From NCBI GenBank assembly GCA_948467545.1, contig CAOKER010000003.1:195655-259654 (forward strand): a stretch of 64,000 bases of DNA, given 5' to 3'. Below, piece by piece: positions 53,509 to 62,625 of this stretch. Below the pieces are notes generated by a model. It was given only the letters and a program-made list of their open reading frames with translations. It was not told where the DNA came from and searched no databases. The position numbers and the translations under genes are program-made. The DNA comes from an uncultured Eubacteriales bacterium. GTDB taxonomy: Bacteria > Bacillota > Clostridia > Oscillospirales > CAG-272. Within the stretch, counting starts at the first letter, position 1. Every line of letters begins with the position of its first letter.

Positions 53509-55632
53509 ATGCGGAGTAGAAAAAATTGTGCGGGAAACAAAATACATATCGGTGCTTTATCTGCTGTTTTATTGGTTGCAGCGGCTTTTCCGCCGTATTG
53601 TATTTCCGCGGTCGGCGATGGAATTGACGAAATCGTTCCCATCGAGCTTTATGTGTCGCCGGAAGGCAGCGACGAGGGGAGCGGAACAATTGATGAGCCT
53701 CTTGCTACGGTATCTGCCGCAAGAGATATGCTTCTCGGTTTAAAGGAAGATAATGTCTCCGCCGCCGGAGCAGTTGTATATCTCAGGGAAGGCGTTTATT
53801 TGCAGAATGATACGTTGGAGTTTGGTTCCGAGGACTCCGGGAGCAAGGATTTTCCCATAACATATAAAGCGTACAACGGTGAAACCGCTGTCATAGATGG
53901 GGGGATAACTCTGCTGAGCGAAGACTTTAAAAAGCCTTCGTCGGATGATCCGTACGTCAGCCGTATTAAAGATCAGGACGCCCGGAAAGGTGTGGTTGTA
54001 TATGATCTTAAAGCGGCAGGGATAGATTATTCAAGCGACAGCTTTGCAGTTTTTTATGATGGCGAGCGCGGAACACTTGCGAGGTATCCTAACGAGCAGT
54101 ATATACTTGGATTTCATGATCTTTCGGACGAACACCGCGGCGACGATCGGTATATGTACAATTCTCTGGATGGGACATTTTATGATAAGGAAAATGTGGT
54201 CTCCGGTTGGGAAAGTATAGACGGAGTTAAGATCTGCGGTATGTTTGAGATTGACTGGGCACAGTCAGCGCCTGCCGAAATTGTTTCGTATGACGCTGTT
54301 TCTAACCGCGTTAAGGTTAATGCGGCTGTCAACGGATACAGCGGAAGATATTATTACAGCAATGTAATCGAAGAAATTGATACTGTCGGAGAATATTATA
54401 TTGACAAAGAAAATGGAATTTTGTATTTTTATGCTCCGGAAAACTATCTTGATATAAAAATAAGTGTTCCTAACGTTGAAAAGCTTATCTCGATTTACTC
54501 TGCCGAAAATATCACGCTTGACGGTATTGTAATCGAAAACAGCAGCGGAGCTCTTGTGGATATTAAAGCTGATGACGTTACGATTAAGAATTGTGTTATA
54601 AGATGCGGGTATTACGGTGTATATTCTGACGGTTACCGCAATAGGATTTTAAATAATCAGATATATCGCATAGGCTCTACTGCAGTAGATCTTCACGGCG
54701 GAGATATGGCAAATCTTCTTCCGTCCGATTCTGTTTTAAGCAACAACAGCATTCATGATTTCGGCGATGTTCGACGCGTTTATGCGGGCGCGATATATGC
54801 GGAGGGCATCGGATTTGAGATTTCACATAACGAAATATATCATGCGCCTCATACTGCAATGCAGAATCTTGCGATGGAAATGGTAGTTGAATATAACTAT
54901 TTTCATGATTTGTGCTATGAGGGCGGAGACGCCGGGGCAATTTATGACGGTACATGGAGAGGAAACGGAAATGTATTTTCCAATAATGTAATTGCCAATA
55001 TTACAAATCCTACAAGTGTTTATTATACTCCGAACGGCTATTATTGCGACGACGGAGGAGGAGGAAAAACATTTACCTCAAATATATGTGTAAATATTGA
55101 CGGAGACGCTATATTCTTCGGCGGTGGTCCTTCAAATATTGTGACTGACAACATTATTGTAAATTCGGGAATCAGGTATGATCAGCGTGCCTATTACCCC
55201 GGAACCGGAGTAAATGCCGGCTGGACATTGACTGGCCGATTTGACGCGGATCTTATGTCGAGCGGTCTTAACTGGAAATGGATGATAAACGGTATGGACG
55301 CATATGCCTCGGAGGCATGGGCGCTCCGCTTCCCGTGGACGATGCTGCTTAAGACTACCAATGTTGTGGATCTGAATGATAACTTTGTTTCGTATGCTTT
55401 TCTTACTGCAAGAATAAGAAATAATGTTATTGCAGGTATTGGAATAAATGACATTCAGAATAATACAGACCGACTGGCAGTTGTAAGGGATAATATTAGC
55501 GGTTTAAGTACAGATAAGATTTTTGCGGATTACGAGGGCGGCGATTATACGGTATTACAGGATTCGGCCATCTATCACGCTCTGCCCGGCTTCAGGGCTT
55601 GTGATTTTTCAAAGGTTGGCATTCAGGAATAG
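53509..55632 (+). CDS. Secreted right-handed beta-helix protein, array copy 4
   Basis: This 707-residue protein has a basic N-terminal region (MRSRKNCAGNK), a hydrophobic core and a likely cleavage near CISA. It is closest to copy 3: HDFGDVRRVYAGAI, SHNEIYHAPH, GGDAGAIYDGTWRGNGN, YYCDDGGGG, GGGPSNIVTDNIIVN and YYPGTGVNAGW are shared or nearly so. The C-terminal signature is YEGGDYTV with LPGFRACDFS. GAGAGGA lies about nine bases before the ATG, and it has its own promoter. All conserved acidic residues of the family core are kept, so it should be active, but the substrate cannot be named. Confidence 0.82.
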   Translation: MRSRKNCAGNKIHIGALSAVLLVAAAFPPYCISAVGDGIDEIVPIELYVSPEGSDEGSGTIDEPLATVSAARDMLLGLKEDNVSAAGAVVYLREGVYLQNDTLEFGSEDSGSKDFPITYKAYNGETAVIDGGITLLSEDFKKPSSDDPYVSRIKDQDARKGVVVYDLKAAGIDYSSDSFAVFYDGERGTLARYPNEQYILGFHDLSDEHRGDDRYMYNSLDGTFYDKENVVSGWESIDGVKICGMFEIDWAQSAPAEIVSYDAVSNRVKVNAAVNGYSGRYYYSNVIEEIDTVGEYYIDKENGILYFYAPENYLDIKISVPNVEKLISIYSAENITLDGIVIENSSGALVDIKADDVTIKNCVIRCGYYGVYSDGYRNRILNNQIYRIGSTAVDLHGGDMANLLPSDSVLSNNSIHDFGDVRRVYAGAIYAEGIGFEISHNEIYHAPHTAMQNLAMEMVVEYNYFHDLCYEGGDAGAIYDGTWRGNGNVFSNNVIANITNPTSVYYTPNGYYCDDGGGGKTFTSNICVNIDGDAIFFGGGPSNIVTDNIIVNSGIRYDQRAYYPGTGVNAGWTLTGRFDADLMSSGLNWKWMINGMDAYASEAWALRFPWTMLLKTTNVVDLNDNFVSYAFLTARIRNNVIAGIGINDIQNNTDRLAVVRDNISGLSTDKIFADYEGGDYTVLQDSAIYHALPGFRACDFSKVGIQE

Positions 55633-55737
55633 AAATATTTTTTGAAGCCGATATTTGCAGTTATGAGATTTCCTATTTCGATTAGGACAAAATCTGCTGA
55701 TTTCGAGGATGCGCAGGGGATAATATATTAAAGTATT

Positions 55738-55779
55738 TTCAACTGGAGGTTTATAACTTTCAACCGGAAGTTTATAATT
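55738..55779. repeat. 21-bp tandem repeat upstream of array copy 5
   Basis: Two 21-bp units lie head to tail (55738-55758 and 55759-55779), differing at three positions; the shared core is TTCAAC and GTTTATAA. A possible -10 box TAATAT lies at 55721-55726 just upstream. Twenty-one bp is two helical turns, so a regulator could bind both copies on one face of the DNA. The 243-bp gap contains nothing else recognised. Confidence 0.65.
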
Positions 55780-55875
55780 TGCGGATTGAAGCAGCCGTTG
55801 TTTTAGGTTATTTTAAAGGGGCTGCAGTTTGGATCAAGCTCGTAAGTGCGTATGCAACAGAAAGGATCATATTAA

Positions 55876-58026
55876 ATGAAAAGAGTATTATTTAAAAGCT
55901 CACTCGGCAGGCGTATTGCTTCTTCTGCAGTTGCCGTTATGACGATATTATCTATGTCACAATACTGCATATATGGGTTGAGTAATGAATCTGGCGCTGA
56001 ATGTTATGAGTTGTATGTTTCTCCGGACGGAACCGGCTCCGGGTCCGGAACTTTAAATGATCCTTTTGCAACGCTTTCTGAAGCTCGTGACGCCATTCGT
56101 CTTATGGATAGAACCGGTAAAAGCGGTGTTACCGTTTATCTCAGAGAAGGTATTTATGTTCAGGACAGTACACTTGAATTTACCGAGGAAGACTCCGGAA
56201 GTGATGATTTTTCCATAACGTATAAAGTGTATGACGGTGAGACTGCGATAATTGAGGGCGGTGTTACGCTTGACAGTAACAAATTTTCACGTCCGTCTGT
56301 GGATGATGAAACGGCTAACAGAATTCTTGATGAAACGGCACGTGAAAAGGTTGTTGTTTATGATCTTAGTGACGAGGATATAGATCTTACAAATATTAAA
56401 ATCACGGGGGATAATCCGGGGCTGAGTCTTTATTATGACGGAATTCGTGCTGTGGTTTCAAGATATCCTAACTATAATGATAACGGGGCCTATATAATGG
56501 CGTTTAATGACGGAGACAACAGGTGTGATGACAAAAGCTTTTATGATAAATCAAATCGTGTCAGTAGTTGGGCAAGTGTTGAGGGAGTGCAGGTTGCCGG
56601 CTTTTTCGGATTGGATTGGATTCAGACGATGCCGGTCGATATAAAGTCATATAATTCTGAGACAAATCGTGTGACGTTAAACTCTCCCGCCGGACTTTCC
56701 GATTTCAGCGGAACAAGCGGAAGATATTATTACACGAATATCGTAGAGGAAATTGATGCTGTTGGAGAGTATTATATAGATTCGGAAAGCGGGATGTTGT
56801 ATTTTTATGCCCCGGACGATTATTCCGAAATGAAAATTACTGTCGGAGGATGTAAAGATGCGGTCATAAAGGCAGAGGTTGACAATTATACATTTGACGG
56901 GCTGGTAATAGAGGGCGGTTATAATAATAACGTAATTATTTCCGGCGATGATAATACTTTTGATAACTGCATTATCCGCTGCTGCGGAGATAATGCAGTA
57001 GAGTCGGCGGGAAACCGTTTTATGCTTAAGAACAGTGAAATATATCATATCGGCGGAACCGGAGTAGTTCTTAACGGCGGAAGCCTTGTTACGGTTATTC
57101 CTTCGGAGTCTGTAATTACTAACAACAAAATTCATGATTTCGGAGATGTTTACAGGGTATATAAAGGTGCCGTTGAGTTGAATGGTTCCGGATTTGTGAT
57201 TTCACACAATGAGATTTATCACGCGCCTCATACCTCGATTCAAAATATCGCGTGCGATTTTGTCGTAGAGTACAACTATTTTCATGATCTGTGCTATGAG
57301 GCGGGCGATGCCGGCGCGGTTTATGACGGCGGCTGGTATTCTCAGGGAAACTGCTACAGATATAATGTATTTGAAAATATAGTAAATAAAGACAGCATTT
57401 ATTATACTCCTCATGCATACTACAGCGACGGTGGGGGCGGATTTAAAAATGTTTATTCAAATATATTTGTAAATGTAGACGGATACGGTATTTACTGCGG
57501 AGGAAGAGATATTAAAGTGCAGGATAATATATTTGTCAATACGTCTATTCACTGGGATCAGTGCACTTACTATCCGGGGACCGGCGTCAACGCCGGATAT
57601 ACCCTTACATCGGAGTTTCCGGTTGACGAAACTGTCGCGGGAACAGGACTGAACTGGAAAATGCGCGTTCTTCAGCACGGCGCGTCAGGATACGGGACAG
57701 AGAGATGGTCGATTCTTTATCCTTATCTGAGGCTTGTCAAAACCACAAATGTAGTTGATACAAACGATAATTTTGTCCCTTATGCTTTTGGAGATTCGAG
57801 AATCAGAAATAATGTCTTTGCATCGCTTGAGCCTACTCAAATTTCAAATAATGTGGAACGTTTGGCTAACATCAGGGATAATCTTGACTGTACAGTAAAG
57901 GATATTTGTTTCTCGGATTTTGAAAACGGAAACTATTCTGTCTGCTCTGATTCTAAAATTTATCACGATATACCCGGATTCAGAGCATGCGATTTTTCCC
58001 AAGTCGGAGTTCAGAGCGATAATTAA
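55876..58026 (+). CDS. Secreted right-handed beta-helix protein, array copy 5, altered core loop
   Basis: The 716-residue protein has a signal peptide (MKRVLFKSSLGRRIASSAV and following, cleavage near the YG region). Most family motifs are kept: YVSPDGTGSGSGTLNDPFAT, HDFGDVYRVYKGAV, SHNEIYHAPH and GDAGAVY. The core loop reads YYSDGGGGF instead of YYCDDGGGG, so the second aspartate is lost while the first is kept, and the following GGGxxN motif reads CGGRDI. This may shift specificity or activity. GAAAGG lies 11 nt before the ATG. It follows a gap containing a 21-bp tandem repeat and is likely separately regulated. Confidence 0.8.
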   Translation: MKRVLFKSSLGRRIASSAVAVMTILSMSQYCIYGLSNESGAECYELYVSPDGTGSGSGTLNDPFATLSEARDAIRLMDRTGKSGVTVYLREGIYVQDSTLEFTEEDSGSDDFSITYKVYDGETAIIEGGVTLDSNKFSRPSVDDETANRILDETAREKVVVYDLSDEDIDLTNIKITGDNPGLSLYYDGIRAVVSRYPNYNDNGAYIMAFNDGDNRCDDKSFYDKSNRVSSWASVEGVQVAGFFGLDWIQTMPVDIKSYNSETNRVTLNSPAGLSDFSGTSGRYYYTNIVEEIDAVGEYYIDSESGMLYFYAPDDYSEMKITVGGCKDAVIKAEVDNYTFDGLVIEGGYNNNVIISGDDNTFDNCIIRCCGDNAVESAGNRFMLKNSEIYHIGGTGVVLNGGSLVTVIPSESVITNNKIHDFGDVYRVYKGAVELNGSGFVISHNEIYHAPHTSIQNIACDFVVEYNYFHDLCYEAGDAGAVYDGGWYSQGNCYRYNVFENIVNKDSIYYTPHAYYSDGGGGFKNVYSNIFVNVDGYGIYCGGRDIKVQDNIFVNTSIHWDQCTYYPGTGVNAGYTLTSEFPVDETVAGTGLNWKMRVLQHGASGYGTERWSILYPYLRLVKTTNVVDTNDNFVPYAFGDSRIRNNVFASLEPTQISNNVERLANIRDNLDCTVKDICFSDFENGNYSVCSDSKIYHDIPGFRACDFSQVGVQSDN

Positions 58027-58071
58027 TCATAGCATATAATAAGATTGATTATAGACGATAGGAGTAGAATA

Positions 58072-60150
58072 GTGAAAAATAGAATTTTTAAATACTATGG
58101 AAATAGATTTTTTTCCTGTATTACGGCGGCGGTTTTGCTATGCTCTGCGGTACAGCTCGGAATATTCGCTCAGGACGAGACGAGAGATATTATAGAGTTT
58201 TATGTATCACCGGACGGCTCCGACTCCGGCAAGGGGACCGCAGAAGATCCGTTTGAGACAATAGCGGCCGCGAGGGACGCGGTACGTGCTGCAAAAGAGG
58301 GATTCAGCGGAGACATAACGGTGTATCTGCGTGAAGGCAGGTATTATCAGGAAAGTGCGCTTGAATTTACGGCCGAGGATTCCGGAAGCGACGACTGTAC
58401 GGTTACATATAAGTCATACGAGGGCGAGACGGCAATAATCGACGGAGCTGTTGCGCTTGATGTAAGCAAATTTACAAAACCTGCCGATGACGACGCCGTG
58501 GCGGCCAGAATAAAGGACGCGACAGCTAAAGAGAATGTTCTTGTTTATGATTTAAGCGGATTAAACATAAATTATGATGAACAGTCTGCCGTATATTACG
58601 ACGGAAACCGTGCGCTTGAAGCGCGTTATCCCAACGATGGATATGTTTTGGGATTTGCCGAGTGCGATTCTTCCGCCAAGACCTTTTACGACGTAAGCAA
58701 TGTAGTCGGAACATGGACGGAGCCGATAGGCGTTAAAGTTATCGGAATGTTTGAAATAGACTGGTCATCGTCTGAAGGAACAATATCGTCATATGATCCG
58801 GCGACAAACCGAGTCGGGCTGTCAACAAAATCTTTAGTAAAGTCCAACGGACGTTATTATTATTCCGGCGTCATAGAAGAGCTGGACGCGGTGGGCGAAT
58901 ATTATATAGATGCCGCAACCGAAAAGCTGTACTTTTATGCTCCTGCCGACTATATGGATATCGGTATAGGCATTTCAAGCTGTAAAGAAGCTGTGGTAAA
59001 AGCAGATGTAAACAATTATACGTTTGACGGAATTATTATAGAGGGCGGCTGTGACGACAATATAAGAATAACCGGAAACGATAACTGCATTAAAAATTCA
59101 AAAATAAGATGCTGCGGGGATACGAATGTATATATAAACGGATTTCGCAATACTCTTTATAATAACGAAATAAGTCACTCGGGCGGAAGCGGTATAAATT
59201 TGTACGGGGGAGATTCGCGTCTGCTCATTCCGTCGAATTCGGTTATTGACAATAATAAAATTCATGACTTCGGAGACATATACCGTGTTTACAATGGAGC
59301 TGTTTATGCTGAGGGAATAGGCTTCAGAATTTCCAATAATGAAATGTATGATGCTCCTCATACAGCTTTTACGAATGTTGCTTGCGAGATGCTTTTTGAA
59401 AATAACTATATACATGATGTCTGCTATGAAGCGGGGGACGCCGGAGCGATATACGAGGGCGGTTGGACTTCAAACGGCAATATATTCAGAAATAATCTTC
59501 TGAAAGATATTGTAAACAAATCAAGCGAATACTACACGCCAATGGGTTATTATGTAGATAATTCCGGAGGCGGAAAAACCTTTGTTTCAAATGTCCTGAT
59601 AAACATTGACGGAGACGCGATACTTTGCAGCGGCCGTGACCTTAAGCTTACGGATAACATTATGGTAAATACAAGGGGATTTTATTTTGACCAGAGAGGA
59701 TATTATCCGGGAGCCGGCGTTCTTTCCGGATGGGGGTATACAACGTATTTCCCGTCTGGACTGTGGCTTAATATGATTCCTTTTGAATCTGGGTCGGTAC
59801 GTGTAGAGCAAACCCCCGCATATGCGACGGAATCTTGGGCGATGCATTATCCGTGGACAATGCTTATGAAAACTACAAATGTAGTCGATCTGAATGACAA
59901 CTATGTTTCTCAGGCGTTTGGCGGCGCTGTAATAAGAAATAATGTGGTATGCAATATATCCGGCGGTTATAATATATCCGATAATCCCGAACGCCTTATA
60001 AATATAAGAGATAATGTCAGCGGAATTCTGACAGCGGATATTTTTGCCGATTACGAGAACGGAGATTATACAGTTAAAGAAGATTCCAAAATATATAAGC
60101 TTATACCGGGCTTCAGAGCTTTTGATTTTTCTGAGAACGGTGTTCAGTGA
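58072..60150 (+). CDS. Secreted right-handed beta-helix protein, array copy 6, most altered core
   Basis: A GTG start at 58072 is chosen because AGGAG lies seven bases upstream; a longer TTG frame from 58045 has no SD. The 692-residue product has a signal peptide ending near IFAQ. The first half matches copy 7 without a DNA mismatch over 993 bp. The second half carries several changes at positions conserved in the family: NNEMYDAPH replaces HNEMY, YYVDNSGGG replaces YYxDDGGGG, and CSGRDL replaces GGGRDN. DAGAIY and the C-terminal signature YENGDYTV are kept. It could be a non-catalytic binder or a copy with new specificity. It begins 45 bp after copy 5. Confidence 0.8.
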   Translation: MKNRIFKYYGNRFFSCITAAVLLCSAVQLGIFAQDETRDIIEFYVSPDGSDSGKGTAEDPFETIAAARDAVRAAKEGFSGDITVYLREGRYYQESALEFTAEDSGSDDCTVTYKSYEGETAIIDGAVALDVSKFTKPADDDAVAARIKDATAKENVLVYDLSGLNINYDEQSAVYYDGNRALEARYPNDGYVLGFAECDSSAKTFYDVSNVVGTWTEPIGVKVIGMFEIDWSSSEGTISSYDPATNRVGLSTKSLVKSNGRYYYSGVIEELDAVGEYYIDAATEKLYFYAPADYMDIGIGISSCKEAVVKADVNNYTFDGIIIEGGCDDNIRITGNDNCIKNSKIRCCGDTNVYINGFRNTLYNNEISHSGGSGINLYGGDSRLLIPSNSVIDNNKIHDFGDIYRVYNGAVYAEGIGFRISNNEMYDAPHTAFTNVACEMLFENNYIHDVCYEAGDAGAIYEGGWTSNGNIFRNNLLKDIVNKSSEYYTPMGYYVDNSGGGKTFVSNVLINIDGDAILCSGRDLKLTDNIMVNTRGFYFDQRGYYPGAGVLSGWGYTTYFPSGLWLNMIPFESGSVRVEQTPAYATESWAMHYPWTMLMKTTNVVDLNDNYVSQAFGGAVIRNNVVCNISGGYNISDNPERLINIRDNVSGILTADIFADYENGDYTVKEDSKIYKLIPGFRAFDFSENGVQ
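58125..59117 (+). repeat. 993-bp perfect duplication, left copy (pair at 60285-61277)
   Basis: At a constant offset of 2160 bp the sequence matches 60285-61277 with no mismatch seen. It starts inside the signal-peptide coding region and stops abruptly in the middle of the gene, after which the two copies differ strongly apart from short shared patches. Confidence 0.92.
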
Positions 60151-60231
60151 TAGCTGAAAAAATATCGGTTATGTGCTTACAATAAGTTTATGACCGATTT
60201 TATAAAAAATTTAAAGGAAGGACTCAAGAAA

Positions 60232-62337
60232 ATGAAAAACAAAATTTGTTGTTTTCACGGCAAAAAAGTGTTTTCGCTTTTTATGGCGGCGGTTTTGCTA
60301 TGCTCTGCGGTACAGCTCGGAATATTCGCTCAGGACGAGACGAGAGATATTATAGAGTTTTATGTATCACCGGACGGCTCCGACTCCGGCAAGGGGACCG
60401 CAGAAGATCCGTTTGAGACAATAGCGGCCGCGAGGGACGCGGTACGTGCTGCAAAAGAGGGATTCAGCGGAGACATAACGGTGTATCTGCGTGAAGGCAG
60501 GTATTATCAGGAAAGTGCGCTTGAATTTACGGCCGAGGATTCCGGAAGCGACGACTGTACGGTTACATATAAGTCATACGAGGGCGAGACGGCAATAATC
60601 GACGGAGCTGTTGCGCTTGATGTAAGCAAATTTACAAAACCTGCCGATGACGACGCCGTGGCGGCCAGAATAAAGGACGCGACAGCTAAAGAGAATGTTC
60701 TTGTTTATGATTTAAGCGGATTAAACATAAATTATGATGAACAGTCTGCCGTATATTACGACGGAAACCGTGCGCTTGAAGCGCGTTATCCCAACGATGG
60801 ATATGTTTTGGGATTTGCCGAGTGCGATTCTTCCGCCAAGACCTTTTACGACGTAAGCAATGTAGTCGGAACATGGACGGAGCCGATAGGCGTTAAAGTT
60901 ATCGGAATGTTTGAAATAGACTGGTCATCGTCTGAAGGAACAATATCGTCATATGATCCGGCGACAAACCGAGTCGGGCTGTCAACAAAATCTTTAGTAA
61001 AGTCCAACGGACGTTATTATTATTCCGGCGTCATAGAAGAGCTGGACGCGGTGGGCGAATATTATATAGATGCCGCAACCGAAAAGCTGTACTTTTATGC
61101 TCCTGCCGACTATATGGATATCGGTATAGGCATTTCAAGCTGTAAAGAAGCTGTGGTAAAAGCAGATGTAAACAATTATACGTTTGACGGAATTATTATA
61201 GAGGGCGGCTGTGACGACAATATAAGAATAACCGGAAACGATAACTGCATTAAAAATTCAAAAATAAGATGCTGCGGAGACAAAAATGTATCTGTAAACG
61301 GTTTCCGAAATACTCTTTATAACAATGAGATAAGTCATTCCGGAGGAACCGGTATAGAGGTATTGGGAGGAGACAGTATCAATTTAATTCCTTCAAAAAC
61401 TTTGGTTGATAATAACGAAATTCATGATTTCGGCGAGATATACCGTGTTTATAACGGAGCTATGTATGTAGAGGGTATAGGTTTTACAATTACTCATAAT
61501 GAAATGTACAGAGGACCTCATACATCATTTTCAAATATAGCCTGTGAGATGCTTTTTGAAAATAACTATATACATGATGTCTGCTATGAAGCAGGGGACG
61601 CCGGAGCGATATACGAGGGCGGTTGGTCTGCAAACGGTAATATTTACAGAAATAATTTGTTCAAAGACATTGTAAATAAATTGAGTATCTACTATAATCC
61701 GAATTGTTATTATAATGACGATGCCGGAGGCGGTAAAACCTTTGTTTCCAATATTATAATAAACGTTGACGGACAGGGAGTTGCCTGCGGAGGCGGACGT
61801 GACAATGTAATTACCGACAATATTTTAATAAATGCCGGTTTCGGATATGACCAAAGAGCGTATTACCCCGGTACAGGCCCCAATGCGGGATGGCAGCCGA
61901 ATCAGGCAAGATTCGATGTGGAAGGAGCAAGCGGGCTGTGGGCAGGCCTCGTGCCTTGGAATTCTCCTGCATGGGGACGCATTGATCAAACTCCGGCATA
62001 TGCAAGAGAATTTTGGTCAATTTTGTATCCGTGGACAATGCTGCTTAAAACTACAAATGTGGTGGATCTTGAGGATAACTATGTTCCCTATGCGTTCGGA
62101 AACAGTATTGTTAGAAACAATATATTGGGAGGATCGGGCGTGAGCTATAACATTTCGAATCAGACCGAAAAGCATATAACCTACAGAGATAATATCAGTG
62201 ATATATCGCCGGAAGACATTTTTGTCGATTATGAGGGCGGAGACTATACAGTAAGAGAAGATTCAAACATTTATAATCTTATTCCGGGACTTAAAGCGTG
62301 CGATATGTCCACAGTAGGTATTCAGCCTGTCGATTGA
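60232..62337 (+). CDS. Secreted right-handed beta-helix protein, array copy 7
   Basis: The start is ATG 60232 with AAGGA nine bases upstream; an in-frame ATG at 60190 lacks an SD. The 701-residue product has a signal peptide (MKNKICCFHGKKVFSLFMA and following, ending near IFAQ). The first half is identical to copy 6. The second half keeps the family core better than copy 6: HDFGEIYRVYNGAM, THNEMYRGPH, GDAGAIY, YYNDDAGGG, GGGRDNVITDN, YYPGTGPNAGW. The C-terminal signature is YEGGDYTV with LIPGLKACDMS. It is the last gene of the array and is followed by a terminator. Confidence 0.82.
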   Translation: MKNKICCFHGKKVFSLFMAAVLLCSAVQLGIFAQDETRDIIEFYVSPDGSDSGKGTAEDPFETIAAARDAVRAAKEGFSGDITVYLREGRYYQESALEFTAEDSGSDDCTVTYKSYEGETAIIDGAVALDVSKFTKPADDDAVAARIKDATAKENVLVYDLSGLNINYDEQSAVYYDGNRALEARYPNDGYVLGFAECDSSAKTFYDVSNVVGTWTEPIGVKVIGMFEIDWSSSEGTISSYDPATNRVGLSTKSLVKSNGRYYYSGVIEELDAVGEYYIDAATEKLYFYAPADYMDIGIGISSCKEAVVKADVNNYTFDGIIIEGGCDDNIRITGNDNCIKNSKIRCCGDKNVSVNGFRNTLYNNEISHSGGTGIEVLGGDSINLIPSKTLVDNNEIHDFGEIYRVYNGAMYVEGIGFTITHNEMYRGPHTSFSNIACEMLFENNYIHDVCYEAGDAGAIYEGGWSANGNIYRNNLFKDIVNKLSIYYNPNCYYNDDAGGGKTFVSNIIINVDGQGVACGGGRDNVITDNILINAGFGYDQRAYYPGTGPNAGWQPNQARFDVEGASGLWAGLVPWNSPAWGRIDQTPAYAREFWSILYPWTMLLKTTNVVDLEDNYVPYAFGNSIVRNNILGGSGVSYNISNQTEKHITYRDNISDISPEDIFVDYEGGDYTVREDSNIYNLIPGLKACDMSTVGIQPVD
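60285..61277 (+). repeat. 993-bp perfect duplication, right copy (pair at 58125-59117)
   Basis: This is the second member of the pair. It covers about 331 codons: the end of the signal peptide, the N-terminal cap and the first helix turns. Confidence 0.92.
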
Positions 62338-62340
62338 TTA

Positions 62341-62374
62341 AAAATGATATTTTTTGACAAAAAACGTCATTTTT
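62341..62374 (+). terminator. Terminator after the beta-helix array
   Basis: An interrupted stem (AAAATGA, TTTTTT / AAAAAA, TCATTTT) lies four bases after the stop of copy 7 and ends in a T run. It is AT-rich, so its strength is uncertain. The rest of the gap (62375-62473) shows no gene. Confidence 0.55.
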
Positions 62375-62473
62375 GAAATCCAAAATTTTGCGGATAATTT
62401 TGTCTCGGATTTTTATCTGAAAAAAATATTAAATTTTGGCAAAAATTTTTATATACAGTTTTGCATAATGTAC

Positions 62474-62502
62474 TTGATTTTATGTTTGAAATATGGTAGT
62501 AT
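62474..62502 (+). promoter_or_regulatory. Promoter of the dockerin-CBM9-like gene
   Basis: TTGATT (62474-62479) and TAGTAT (62497-62502) preceded by TGG are 17 bp apart. The leader of about 115 nt carries a hairpin (CCGTGC, loop TTT or less, GCACGG, 62586-62600) shortly before the SD. Confidence 0.65.
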
Positions 62503-62625
62503 ATATGTGCGAACAGGAAATACCCTGTATGTCAGTATCTTTTGCGGTTCTTAAATCGGAATTGCAAAAGTATATATAAATAAAACCGTGCTTTGCACGG
62601 AGAATAAGAAAGGATGAAAGTAATC

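Noticed and set aside
46500..62337. Frameshifted or broken pseudogenes in the beta-helix array
   Set aside because: All seven frames are open from signal peptide to the shared C-terminal signature, so no copy is disrupted.
62354..62554. 66-codon frame before the CBM9-like gene
   Set aside because: It overlaps the terminator and the promoter, has no SD, and shows AT-driven Phe/Asn/Tyr composition.
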